This document shows, piece after piece, positions 1 through 8,075 of a DNA stretch of 64,000 nucleotides. This stretch comes from an uncultured Clostridia bacterium. GTDB lineage: Bacteria; Bacillota; Clostridia; Oscillospirales; Ruminococcaceae. The notes under the pieces were generated by a model. That model was not told the origin of the DNA. It was given only the letters and a program-made list of their open reading frames with translations, and ran no database searches. Where the stretch lies: NCBI GenBank assembly GCA_946498095.1, contig CAMMMX010000009.1, forward strand, positions 39,001 through 103,000, in the 5' to 3' direction. A program made the position numbers and the translations under genes. The first letter of the stretch is position 1. The number at the start of each line of letters is the position of its first letter.

Positions 1-352
1 CCTTGTCCTGGAACGTTCCGGTTTTCTCTCGAAACGGCCTTCCAAAAGAAGAACGGAAACCGCCAGCATCTGACCAACATAGACAGATCCGGCCGTTATC
101 TCATTCACGTCGTTAGACGATGTTCTTTTCACATACGCTGGTAGATCTATACGGCAAGCGGGAGTATCTCTAATGAGAGATACTCCCGCTTTGATCTTTG
201 ATCATACCGAAAAAGCCGGTTGACGCCTTGAAACTCCTTCCAGGACCGGCCCCGTCATGCCAAACCGCTTTACTCTTTCACCGGACGACCGAATAAGAAG
301 GAAACCGGCCTCACAGAAAACATTCGTCGAAACAAACAAGGAATTCCGAAGG
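1..352. other. Left edge, no assignable gene
   Basis: No reading frame here could be tied to a known family. A short frame running off the left edge and ending near position 73 on the plus strand might be the tail of a gene outside the window, but nothing supports it beyond being open. The only clear structure is the hairpin at 156-191, annotated separately. Confidence 0.4.
156..191. terminator. Strong 15-bp hairpin, probable terminator
   Basis: Perfect 15-bp inverted repeat (156-170 with 177-191) around a 6-base loop. It is followed on the plus strand by only a short T run, so it may end a plus-strand gene lying left of the window. It also lies downstream of the minus-strand operon ending at 353 and could close that one. 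Confidence 0.6.
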
Positions 353-1243
353 CTAAAAATATCCCTCTAACCCTTCGAATGCCTTTTTCGCACACTGCAG
401 GTACGGTCCGATGTCCGCTGACGGAAGATGTCCCATCGCCCAGCGCAACAGGTCAAATCGGTTAAGGAGCACTATCGCGCGTAAAGTTCTTTTCTCACAT
501 GCCATACCATACCCATGCCAAAACAGCTCCCGTCCCCAAGTGGGCAGCTGCGCACAATCGAAATCGGTGTAAGGAACGGCGTGGACGCGCGCACATCCAA
601 AGTCCAGCAGCATGACGGTTCCGTCGGGACGTAGCAGCGTATTTTTCAGGGATAAATCCCCATGACACAGCCCCATACGCGGCGGATTCCTCCAAAGGAA
701 CTGGAAAACCGAAGCCACACGCGGCACATCGTCGCACGGGTAAGCTCCTAGCGCTGCCACAGGATCCCGCCCCATCAGCATCCGTAGATGATAGGCAAGC
801 TGCTCGGCAAAGCTTTTGGAAAAACGATCGGTGAATCGTCCCGGTTCCGACAGATCCGTCCCAAATCCCTCCACCTGAACCGTATGCAGACGGCGAGCGT
901 ACTTTCCCAACACAAGAAGAATCCTCTCCTGCTGTATCCGTGAGGCACATTCTCCATGGACTCCCTCGTAAAATATCTCTGCCGCGTAGGAACCGTCTTC
1001 ATAGATACCCTCTCCAAGACGTTGCGGGACACAAATGCCGCTCCCACGCGCAGCTTCCATACACCAATGTTCTTTCCGGTACTCAGAAAGCGCACCCGCG
1101 TCCCTGCGGCACCGAAGGATAAATGATCCCTTCTCCGTCGAAACCTGGTATACCTGGTTGACACTGCCCCGCCCGACAACCGGCTCCACGCCACGCACAC
1201 TCCCCCACAAGCGGCGTGCCAATGTCCAGACGCTTTTTTCCAC
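353..1243 (-). CDS. Aminoglycoside-phosphotransferase-family protein
   Basis: A 296-residue member of the APH/choline-kinase-like phosphotransferase fold. The Brenner-type catalytic motif HGDLSLKNTL is at residues 194-203 and the metal-binding DFG at 214-216. Such enzymes move phosphate from ATP to a small hydroxylated substrate; the substrate cannot be read from the sequence. It is the last gene of a three-gene minus-strand operon. The start is GTG at 1243, and the GGAGGAG ribosome site is made by the last codons of the upstream DUF3842 gene, only 3 bases away, so translation is probably coupled. The length is normal for the family. There is no specific indication that it confers antibiotic resistance. 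Confidence 0.8.
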   Translation of the reverse strand: MEKSVWTLARRLWGSVRGVEPVVGRGSVNQVYQVSTEKGSFILRCRRDAGALSEYRKEHWCMEAARGSGICVPQRLGEGIYEDGSYAAEIFYEGVHGECASRIQQERILLVLGKYARRLHTVQVEGFGTDLSEPGRFTDRFSKSFAEQLAYHLRMLMGRDPVAALGAYPCDDVPRVASVFQFLWRNPPRMGLCHGDLSLKNTLLRPDGTVMLLDFGCARVHAVPYTDFDCAQLPTWGRELFWHGYGMACEKRTLRAIVLLNRFDLLRWAMGHLPSADIGPYLQCAKKAFEGLEGYF

Positions 1244-1246
1244 TGC

Positions 1247-1660
1247 TTACTCCTCCAGCAAGCGGCATACCTCCCGGGCGGCCTCCTCAATATACAACAT
1301 CATCGGCTTTTCTGCAACACCGGCGATTGTTACGCAGCAGCGCTGCACCGGGATCAGTACTTTATGCGCCCGGCTTTCCGCCACCGCCTGAGCGGCTGCC
1401 GGCGTCATCTCTCCATACATCGCATTGGCTAGGACAATACCGATCGGCCCTACAATGACGTCGGCATCTCGGCTATTGAAGCAAACAGCATTTTCCCCCG
1501 TCGCGCCCGCGTCTGCACCAGCACGCAACATGGCCGACGTTGCAAGCGCATTCGTCCCAACAGCAATCAAGGTGCATGATGCTTGGTACTGCTTGATTTG
1601 CTCTACCAGCGCCTTTCCCACGCCGCCGCCCTGTCCGTCTACCACCAAAACCCTTTTCAT
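1247..1660 (-). CDS. DUF3842 family protein
   Basis: A 137-residue protein that begins MKRVLVVDGQGGGVGKAL, a glycine-rich N-terminal loop after a beta strand resembling a nucleotide-binding Rossmann turn, as in the DUF3842 family of Clostridia. Later segments such as LIAVGTNALATSAML and VGPIGIVLANAMYG match that family by memory. The function is unknown. A longer in-frame start exists at 1708, but ATG 1660 overlaps the stop of the upstream MutS-like gene as ATGA, which is the usual coupled arrangement. The sequence does not show whether it acts with the MutS-like protein. Confidence 0.75.
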   Translation of the reverse strand: MKRVLVVDGQGGGVGKALVEQIKQYQASCTLIAVGTNALATSAMLRAGADAGATGENAVCFNSRDADVIVGPIGIVLANAMYGEMTPAAAQAVAESRAHKVLIPVQRCCVTIAGVAEKPMMLYIEEAAREVCRLLEE

Positions 1661-3291
1661 TCCTGCTCTGGCCCTCTTTCTTTCCTCTTTTCCATAATCT
1701 GCTCCCATGTGACGCCGTATTTCTCCGCGATACTGCGTGCATAGCTGAGCCCGTCCGGCTTCTTCCGAACGATGCGGAAGCTGCGTACACCCGTCTCTTT
1801 ATCCTCGATTTCCGCTACAAGATTATCAATTCGCACGCCCTCCGCCGCCTTTTCATTGAGTGCAGCTACCTGTTGAGTCAGGTCATGCAAATGGGTCGCG
1901 AACAGGCACCTACATCCAATCATGGATAACGTTGACACGATTTCGAAGGCAATATAGGTCGCCTCGATTGCACTGGTACTGGACAACGTCTCATCCATCA
2001 GCACAAGACTGTAAGCCGTAGTATTTTCCAGAATATGGGCCATTCGTGCACATTCTTCTCCCAGCCGCCCCTGGCCTGGCTCCATCCCATCCTGTGAAGG
2101 AAAATGGACGTAAATCTCATCCACTGGGCTTATCCGCGCTTCCCTTGCCGGAACGAATAATCCCAGCTGCATCAGTGCCTGACAGATCCCTACCGCGTAA
2201 GTCAGTACAGTTTTCCCTCCCTGGTTGGGTCCTGTCAATAAGTAAATCATACCATCCTCATCAAAAGCGAAATCATTTGGCACAATCTTTTCCTTTTTGG
2301 CAAAAAGCTGCATGCCGACATATGGGTTATATACATCCTTCAACTCCATGACGCGCGCACCCATCGGCTGCAAAGACGGACGACAAACAGGTAGTCCCGC
2401 ATTCTGAAGACCGCGGAGGTAACCAACTGCGCCCAGCAAAAAGCGGATATCGTCGGTTAGATTTGTGAATACGCCGGTATTCATCCTTAGGTAGCGGCGT
2501 ATGACAGGGTGCCATTCCCGTACCGCTGATTTAAAAACGACGTCAAGCGCGTTGTACAGCGCCTGTTGAAAGGCCGCTTGGTTCTGAGGAGAGTCCCGCC
2601 GCAGATACGCCAACATGGGCGTGATGCAACGGTATCCATCGTCCTTGGTGTCCAACCGTAGCAAACGGTCGAGGATATCACCGGACCTGTAAGGCTTATC
2701 GTTTATCTGCACCACACCCGCCTCAGTCGGTCGTAGCGTCGCGTCAAGGTTGACGCCGATTGTCACGCTGCGAATATTTCTAACTCGGTCGGCTATCTTC
2801 GCCACACCTTCCTTCAGCGCTTGGTAATCCTCTCCTCCGGTAATCTCCTTTACTAACAAAGACAGACGGCGCATCCCGTCCGATCCGACGTCTGGGCAAT
2901 TCGCAAAACCTTGCTGCAAGGTATCGAGCAACTCGGTGTACATCTCGATTTCCGCCGCGCTGTACAAATTTTGCACCGTATCTGATGCAGGCTGCGTTTC
3001 CCCGCATAGTTGCGTTAAGCTTTCCATCTGGGGCAATGCCTTCTCCAGCATGTCAAACAATGCGGGGAATCGCAGCAAATCCTCCACCACTGCCAAGCGG
3101 TAACTGATAACCCGCTCGTCGGACGTAAAATATCTCTCCAGAGCGGGAACGGCGTCCTTCCAAAGCTGCGTCTTATTCCGCAGCGGTTGCACCATCTCAT
3201 CCAGCTTCAGCGCTTTCAGAAAATCAAACTCATGCAGTTTTCCCGCATCCTCATCAGCGCCTTCCGGGTACAATAACCGAAACGTATCCAT
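1657..3291 (-). CDS. MutS domain V-type ATPase (MutS-related)
   Basis: A 544-residue MutS-related protein without the N-terminal mismatch-recognition domain of full MutS (usually above 800 residues). The N-terminal two thirds is helical and resembles the clamp/lever region. The C-terminal ATPase has the Walker A GPNQGGKT, a Walker B-like VLMDETLSS with the following TSAIEA stretch, and the CLFATHLHDL switch region. It may bind DNA structures rather than mismatches; the role is inferred. The ATG at 3291 is preferred over 3318 because AAAGGAGG lies 11 bases upstream. It is the first gene of the operon with the DUF3842 and phosphotransferase genes. Confidence 0.8.
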   Translation of the reverse strand: MDTFRLLYPEGADEDAGKLHEFDFLKALKLDEMVQPLRNKTQLWKDAVPALERYFTSDERVISYRLAVVEDLLRFPALFDMLEKALPQMESLTQLCGETQPASDTVQNLYSAAEIEMYTELLDTLQQGFANCPDVGSDGMRRLSLLVKEITGGEDYQALKEGVAKIADRVRNIRSVTIGVNLDATLRPTEAGVVQINDKPYRSGDILDRLLRLDTKDDGYRCITPMLAYLRRDSPQNQAAFQQALYNALDVVFKSAVREWHPVIRRYLRMNTGVFTNLTDDIRFLLGAVGYLRGLQNAGLPVCRPSLQPMGARVMELKDVYNPYVGMQLFAKKEKIVPNDFAFDEDGMIYLLTGPNQGGKTVLTYAVGICQALMQLGLFVPAREARISPVDEIYVHFPSQDGMEPGQGRLGEECARMAHILENTTAYSLVLMDETLSSTSAIEATYIAFEIVSTLSMIGCRCLFATHLHDLTQQVAALNEKAAEGVRIDNLVAEIEDKETGVRSFRIVRKKPDGLSYARSIAEKYGVTWEQIMEKRKERGPEQE

Positions 3292-3496
3292 TTGACTTGA
3301 CTCCTCCTTTGCAACCACACGGCTACGGCTTGCCGCTCGTTACGATTCTCTTTCTTGTCTATCCATAGTCCACAAATAGTCTTACTCACTCGAACAGGAA
3401 CGAATGCTGGATCTCCCCGTCTAAGCCCTGCCGGCGTTCTTGCTTTCCTGCCTGAGCGCCTCCATCCATAACCGATCACAGCATAAGCAGCCACGA

Positions 3497-3799
3497 TCAC
3501 ACCGGAGTGACGACACAATAGAGCAACACGACCAACAGCACCGTTGCGATAATCAAAGCAGCCAACGAATAGTGGCATATCCTCCATGTTTTTGCAAATA
3601 GATAAAACAGTATCAACCAGTAAACGAAGATGGGAATTGCCACATATAAAAAAATGCCGTGACCGATCACTATCAACAGTGTTAGCACGCCCCAAAGTAC
3701 CGCAAGAGTTCGCAGCAGTTTCCGCCTGGGCGGCAGGATATAGAGCGGTTTTTCCTCCGTCTTGTCCAAGTTTTTCAAAAATCTTCCATGCACGCTCAT
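3497..3799 (-). CDS. Small hypothetical membrane protein
   Basis: About 100 residues with two or three hydrophobic segments: LRTLAVLWGVLTLLIVIG, then a run beginning FLYVAIPIFVYWLI, and a C-terminal SLAALIIATVLLVVLLY. It is probably a small inner-membrane protein of unknown role. The start at 3799 is chosen because GGGGG sits about 7 bases upstream; an in-frame ATG at 3805 and another at 3865 have poorer spacing. It lies about 200 bases upstream of the MutS-like operon on the same strand. No family was recognised, so it rests on hydrophobicity and ribosome-site evidence. Confidence 0.5.
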   Translation of the reverse strand: MSVHGRFLKNLDKTEEKPLYILPPRRKLLRTLAVLWGVLTLLIVIGHGIFLYVAIPIFVYWLILFYLFAKTWRICHYSLAALIIATVLLVVLLYCVVTPV

Positions 3800-4211
3800 A
3801 GCCATCCCCCGTTCTGATGGAAAGATATCGTGTATTACGCCGATACTGACCGGAGCGTCATCCACAAGCGATCATGCTATACACCCGGTCAAAGCGCCAG
3901 CGTCATCATAGAACCCCCACTGACCTCCACAAGCGCCTTTTGCCGTGCCGGCTTGGCGACGGCACCGCGCTCCGACCGTATACGTTCTTTTGTGTTCAGG
4001 GAGTTCACCGCCGCTGGAATAACCAATATAAATCCGGTCTGTATGTAATCGATTCCCTATTTGGTCCGATTATATCATACGCGCGTGCCGATTGCAAGCG
4101 CATGTCCGGCCTGGAGGGATCAAATATCGCAACGCTTCCGAACAGGCACGATCGCCAAAAGCGGGACATCGAAAAGCTCCGATGCCCCGCTTTCCTCTAC
4201 CTTGCGTCAAG
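3800..4211. other. Mostly unassigned intergenic stretch
   Basis: No gene is supported here. Short frames on both strands are open for 50-70 codons but lack ribosome sites and recognisable motifs. The strong hairpin at 4158-4193 is annotated separately. Together with the ABC transporter relic next to it, the stretch looks like a decayed locus. Confidence 0.4.
4158..4193 (-). terminator. Rho-independent terminator (minus strand)
   Basis: Arms 4158-4171 and 4180-4193 form a 14-bp stem, with one G-U pair when read as minus-strand RNA, followed on that strand by TTTT. It sits just downstream of the decayed ABC-transporter ATPase tail and is probably the terminator of that lost gene. Confidence 0.75.
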
Positions 4212-4320
4212 CTACTCGATGATTCTGCCGTCGCGGATAGTAAGGATGCGATCACAGCGTTCCGCAACAGAAATCTCATGTGTTATGATGACAACTGTCA
4301 CCCCGGTTTGATGCAATAGA
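4212..4320 (-). pseudogene. Relic of ABC transporter ATP-binding protein (3' end)
   Basis: The minus-strand frame ending at 4212 reads LLHQTGVTVVIITHEISVAE and ends CDRILTIRDGRIIE then stop. This is the H-loop region (TVVIITHE) and C-terminal strand pair typical of MacB/LolD-type ABC ATPases. An in-frame stop lies just upstream, and no Walker A, signature motif or permease gene is found nearby. It is therefore a 3' remnant of about 30 codons, with its terminator still in place at 4158-4193. Confidence 0.65.
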
Positions 4321-4425
4321 AGTCAGACAATTCATTGAATAAGTCTTTATATCGATAATACCCGAATTGCGCCAAATGCAAGCTTGCACGCTCAGCCGCC
4401 TCCTAAGGTGTCTTCGGACATGCAA

Positions 4426-4466
4426 AAACGCGCTCCGAAGGATATTCCTTCAGCAGGAGCGCGTTT
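4426..4466 (-). terminator. Terminator of the 4500-4931 gene
   Basis: An 11-bp GC-rich stem (4426-4436 with 4456-4466) is followed on the minus strand by TTTTT. It lies 34 bases past the stop of the minus-strand gene ending at 4500. Confidence 0.75.
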
Positions 4467-4499
4467 GTAATTCGATCTTGTTATCCGTTTCGCTCGATC

Positions 4500-4931
4500 T
4501 TAGGTGAGCCTATCCGTCTGTGCCTGCTCATCTGTGGAAGAGGCACACGCTGGTAAAAGCCGTACCAGACGGATTAGGGCAACAATAAGGATGATCGCGC
4601 TGAGTAACGGCTCGACCAAGTCCGCGTCCTCTCCCGCCTCACATGCCTGCAACGCCAGCTCCTGCGATTGGTTCTGGAACCCCAACAGCGCGTACAACAC
4701 CATCAGCGATGCGCCCAGACGGATCTGAATCGGATCCGGGTGGCAATCGGGCCGAAAATCGCCAGGATGCAGCGCCTGATCCAGCAGCAAATCCCGCTGT
4801 ACATCAAGCGCATGGTATTGCAGGGCGATACCGCCTAGGATGATGCGAATCAATTCCTGGGACTGCTCTATCAAGTCGAGCTGGGAACACACTCCGTCGG
4901 ACAGCACTCTGTCCACTGCATCCGCCTCCAT
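4500..4931 (-). CDS. Hypothetical protein with C-terminal hydrophobic helix
   Basis: A protein of about 143 residues that I do not recognise. The first 100 residues are leucine- and aspartate-rich and probably helical. Residues near the C-terminus (LLSAIILIVALIRLVRLL) could be a membrane or amphipathic helix, and the tail is short and polar. The ATG at 4931 is chosen over the GTG at 4940 because the GAGGGGG ribosome site is then about 9 bases away. The independent terminator at 4426-4466 supports this being a real monocistronic gene. Confidence 0.45.
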   Translation of the reverse strand: MEADAVDRVLSDGVCSQLDLIEQSQELIRIILGGIALQYHALDVQRDLLLDQALHPGDFRPDCHPDPIQIRLGASLMVLYALLGFQNQSQELALQACEAGEDADLVEPLLSAIILIVALIRLVRLLPACASSTDEQAQTDRLT

Positions 4932-5204
4932 CGGTTTCACCCCCTCGTTTTCTCATGTTGTCCCTTATAATGATGCAGATCGCAATCAGGTTGTCGTTTG
5001 TGTGCTTATGAATCAAATGCAGAAACGGAAACCCCTACCGCATAGGCCTATTCTGATACAGGAATGAAACACAGCCATACGGTTTCTCGCCTTTTATCAT
5101 CATATTCAGCCCCTTTTCTACTGGTGCGGTTAACATCTCTTTTTCATCCATATGTATGAAGGTAGGCAGGATAAAATTCCGCTATTCAAATACTTAAAAA
5201 AATA
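4932..5204. other. Intergenic region without a supported gene
   Basis: A gap of about 270 bases between the hypothetical gene at 4500-4931 and the terminator at 5205. It should hold the promoter of the 4931 gene, but no convincing -35/-10 pair was found. Short frames here have no recognisable product. Confidence 0.4.
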
Positions 5205-5241
5205 AAAGAGAAGCCCTGTTTTTTCCCGAGGGCTTCTCTTT
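5205..5241 (-). terminator. Terminator of the glycosidase gene
   Basis: A 12-bp perfect stem (5205-5216 with 5230-5241) is followed on the minus strand by a T-rich tract (TTTTATTTTTTTT). It lies 39 bases past the stop of the glycosidase gene at 5280. Confidence 0.85.
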
Positions 5242-5279
5242 CACTTGACAAATATATGTTTTTCCTTGGCGGCCGTGCC

Positions 5280-7577
5280 TCACAGACATATCACAATATC
5301 CTGTCGCCGCTGTGGAGGATCCACCGAAAGCGATTCCACTTTCCCCTTCCGGTAAGTACAGGATATTATGGTATTTTGGGGCGCAAAAAGTCGGAAGGAA
5401 ACATCCCAGTTTCTTTCCCAAGCCGGGAATAGATAAATAGCATCTCCCTGCGTCTGCAGCAGCATCAACTGTAGGGTAGTCAGCAGGTTGGCGCCATGAT
5501 CGACATCCGGCACACCGTCATAACACGGCCCCCACATAGCCGGGTATTTATGGCCGGGATTGGAAAGTGCACAGTTGTCCCGCAGCACCTGAGCCGCATC
5601 ATCCGACATACCAAGCAGGGCGGCAGCCATACCGCCATACTGCCAACCGGAATAGCTGGTATAGGACGGTGTGCTCCCCAATTTGAAGGGACGGAAAGCA
5701 TCCGCCCTTTCCTTCATGCAGTAATGATAGGAATTCCTAGCAATTTCGCTGTCCCCGCTGATCCAAGTTGACAGGCGGAAAGGGAAAACGGGTGTGATCC
5801 ACACCGGCTCGACATTCATCGGCCTACCATACTCCTGTGCCGGAGCGTAACGTGGCTTATCCGGGTTCTCGATCGGAATATCCGGCAGGATGGTACGGTA
5901 TTCCCGCAAATACATCTCCATTCGAGAAGGAAGCTGCGGGAGTTTGAGAAGCCGCTGCGTCACTGCATACAGCCCCGCCACCACGGTCAATGGGTTCTTG
6001 GTGTCATGAAAGGTTTCCACGCAATGCAGAGGCGAAAGCACCATTTTCCCGTTTTCACGAACGGTAAAACGCGTCTCGATGCCACGCAGCAGTTCGTATG
6101 TATAGGGCAGCAACGTCCCGCGCAGGAATTCCCCATCACGCGTATAGTCATAATAGTCCAGCATCAAAGTGGCCAGCTCCAGCCCGGGCGAGATGTCGAC
6201 AGCCGCGCTAAAACGTGTAACGGCATATCCGGGTGCGAGACTGGAACGGTCCAAGCCGTAACCACCCGCTGGCATCAGCCCGAAGGAAGTGGTTAGCTCG
6301 TTGCTGTATTGTCCCTCGCCTCCATAATAGACACTCTGACGGCGGCGGTCGATTGGCCAAAAGCGCTTGAAATGACGAAACAGGCTGTTCATGCCGTCAT
6401 ATTCGCCGCGCGCCAGCATGGAAAAATAGGGCAGACGCAGGTTCTGCCACAGATTACAATGTCCCCACGGGCGTTCGTCAGGATTAAGAGCGGCGTCCGG
6501 TTCCCGATTGGGCTGGGTGGTCAGCGCTTCACTCAGACGGTCAACATTGTAATGCTCCCCTGAACCCGGCATCAGATTAAACAGAGCGCCATTAAAGGGA
6601 ATGGGAAACTCACCAGTCGAGCAACAAGCAAAAAGATATTTGGTATGGACATAGGCACGCGTGACCGCCGATGGGCAGTCATCCGGTTCGACAGGCTCTT
6701 TGCGTAATGCAGCGAGAGATTCCTCATATACGGGATCCGCAGGCACATCGCCTTGTACGAATACATAGCTTTGCTCCCAGTAGTTGTTCCACCAATTTTT
6801 TGTCCGCCCAAACGCTGTCTGAGCCGTGGCAGCCTCGCGTGCCAGCCGTACGATGCTGGTTTTCCAGTCGGGCAGAGATGTAGGCTGTTGGCTAAGCACA
6901 GCAGCTTTCATGGTGAAGTTACTCCCCTCCGCTTCCAATACGCCCTGCCTCGACTGACCGTCCTCCAGGAGTAGGAATCCACCAAATATGCGTCCAGTCA
7001 GGCTGTCGTAGACTTCATCCAAATACGGTCCCACGCCTTCCAGCTCTGCGGTCTCGCTGACACAGGTGTCTCCGTTCTGATGATAGAACAACAGCCCTTC
7101 CACCCAAGATTCAATTACGTCCGTATTTTCCGCGGATAGGCCGAAGGCGTCGTCCTCCGGCGCTGGCTTTTGTGTACGCCAATTGTCATAGGAAACCTGG
7201 ACACGCACTGGTCGGTCGCTCTCCCCCTCTACATATAGAATATTGCTGTATTTATCCACGAAAACATGCAGCCGGACACGGACGCCGTTACCCTGTGCCT
7301 CCACACACACACAGCCGTCGTATATCTCCATACGCTGTGTAAACGCAGAGGCGCCGGAAAACGGATTCGGCTCCATGCTGAGGTTGACTTTGCCGAGTTT
7401 GACGTTACGGTCGGTTTCAGTTAATGCATCCGATTTTGCTAGATAAAAATGCAACCCTTCCTGCGTAACCCAAAAACTGGAAGCCAAATCGCCGTTACCC
7501 AACGGCACCGCAGCACGATCGCTTTGCCCAATCTGATGCCAAGTCAACTGATAAGCTTCGTACTTTCCTTTCATCAT
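5280..7577 (-). CDS. DUF5703/GH95-like six-hairpin glycosidase
   Basis: A 765-residue protein resembling the DUF5703 and GH95-type family: an N-terminal beta-sandwich starting near PLGNGDLASSFW (residues 26-37), then a linker helix region with many Trp (NWWNNYWEQ), then an (alpha/alpha)6 toroid carrying YLFACCSTGEFPIPFNGALF, RPWGHCNLWQNLRLPYFSML and PLHCVETFHDTKNP. GH95 enzymes are inverting alpha-L-fucosidases or galactosidases; this relative may act on plant or host glycans, but the substrate is not readable. There is no signal peptide, so it is intracellular. GGGGGGA precedes the ATG at 7577. It is a single gene with its own promoter (7671-7699) and terminator. Confidence 0.7.
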   Translation of the reverse strand: MMKGKYEAYQLTWHQIGQSDRAAVPLGNGDLASSFWVTQEGLHFYLAKSDALTETDRNVKLGKVNLSMEPNPFSGASAFTQRMEIYDGCVCVEAQGNGVRVRLHVFVDKYSNILYVEGESDRPVRVQVSYDNWRTQKPAPEDDAFGLSAENTDVIESWVEGLLFYHQNGDTCVSETAELEGVGPYLDEVYDSLTGRIFGGFLLLEDGQSRQGVLEAEGSNFTMKAAVLSQQPTSLPDWKTSIVRLAREAATAQTAFGRTKNWWNNYWEQSYVFVQGDVPADPVYEESLAALRKEPVEPDDCPSAVTRAYVHTKYLFACCSTGEFPIPFNGALFNLMPGSGEHYNVDRLSEALTTQPNREPDAALNPDERPWGHCNLWQNLRLPYFSMLARGEYDGMNSLFRHFKRFWPIDRRRQSVYYGGEGQYSNELTTSFGLMPAGGYGLDRSSLAPGYAVTRFSAAVDISPGLELATLMLDYYDYTRDGEFLRGTLLPYTYELLRGIETRFTVRENGKMVLSPLHCVETFHDTKNPLTVVAGLYAVTQRLLKLPQLPSRMEMYLREYRTILPDIPIENPDKPRYAPAQEYGRPMNVEPVWITPVFPFRLSTWISGDSEIARNSYHYCMKERADAFRPFKLGSTPSYTSYSGWQYGGMAAALLGMSDDAAQVLRDNCALSNPGHKYPAMWGPCYDGVPDVDHGANLLTTLQLMLLQTQGDAIYLFPAWERNWDVSFRLFAPQNTIISCTYRKGKVESLSVDPPQRRQDIVICL

Positions 7578-7670
7578 AAATTCCCCCCTGTGCGCATGAC
7601 ATGCCAGACACTAGGCAACTGCTCTATCCCTCGCTCTGACGCGCACGATTCTATATGGATTTTGCCTATC

Positions 7671-7699
7671 ATTCTAATCGAACACACATAGAATGTCAA
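7671..7699 (-). promoter_or_regulatory. Sigma-A promoter of the glycosidase gene
   Basis: On the minus strand TTGACA (7694-7699) and TAGAAT (7671-7676) are separated by exactly 17 bases, a near-consensus housekeeping promoter about 95 bases upstream of the glycosidase start. Confidence 0.8.
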
Positions 7700-7826
7700 G
7701 AGCGAAGGGGACCTTGATCCAACAGCAAAAATAGGAATCATCCGCCGTATACATCGGAAAGTTTTCGCCCTTACGTAGGGCATTTGAATAACAGCTCAAA
7801 AAAGAGAAAAAATCCTGTCAAAAGTC

Positions 7827-7855
7827 TTGACATCACACCTGTGATCACGTATGCT
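7827..7855 (+). promoter_or_regulatory. Distal sigma-A promoter of adhE with internal palindrome
   Basis: TTGACA (7827-7832) and TATGCT (7850-7855) are 17 bases apart. The spacer contains the interrupted palindrome ATCACACCTGTGAT (7832-7845), a plausible operator between the promoter elements. It would give an adhE leader of over 200 bases and is separate from the Rex-overlapped promoter at 7991. Confidence 0.55.
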
Positions 7856-7956
7856 GAAGATAGTAAAATTCCCCCAGCCGGTACGGCTTTCTATCTTGGA
7901 ATCTGGCGCTGTATTTTCTCAAGGATCGGAGGCGGTAAAAAGATAACATTCTGTAA

Positions 7957-7974
7957 TTGTTAAAAAATTGTCAA
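7957..7974. promoter_or_regulatory. Possible second Rex half-matched operator
   Basis: TTGTTAAAAAATTGTCAA matches the left half of the Rex consensus (TTGTTAANNNNTTAACAA) exactly and the right half in 5 of 7 positions. It lies about 50 bases upstream of the better Rex site. This may be auxiliary Rex binding or chance in an A/T-rich leader. Confidence 0.4.
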
Positions 7975-7990
7975 GTTTGCCTTTTTGCCC

Positions 7991-8027
7991 TTGACAAACG
8001 TTCGATTTCATGTTAAATTTTTAACAA
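7991..8027 (+). promoter_or_regulatory. adhE promoter with Rex operator
   Basis: TTGACA at 7991-7996 is followed after 16-17 bases by a weak -10 around 8013-8019. ATGTTAAATTTTTAACAA (8010-8027) is overlaid on it and agrees with the Rex operator consensus TTGTTAANNNNTTAACAA at 13 of 14 fixed positions. Rex is the NADH/NAD+ sensing repressor of fermentation genes in Firmicutes. Binding here would block RNA polymerase until NADH builds up, the expected control of AdhE. Confidence 0.8.
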
Positions 8028-8075
8028 GCAGAGAATCCATCAATGAGACACACTATCAGGATAGGAGATCAGATC

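Noticed and set aside
3805..4050. Open minus-strand frame of about 55 codons upstream of the small membrane protein
   Set aside because: There is no start codon or ribosome site and no family resemblance; it may be decayed coding sequence but cannot be supported.
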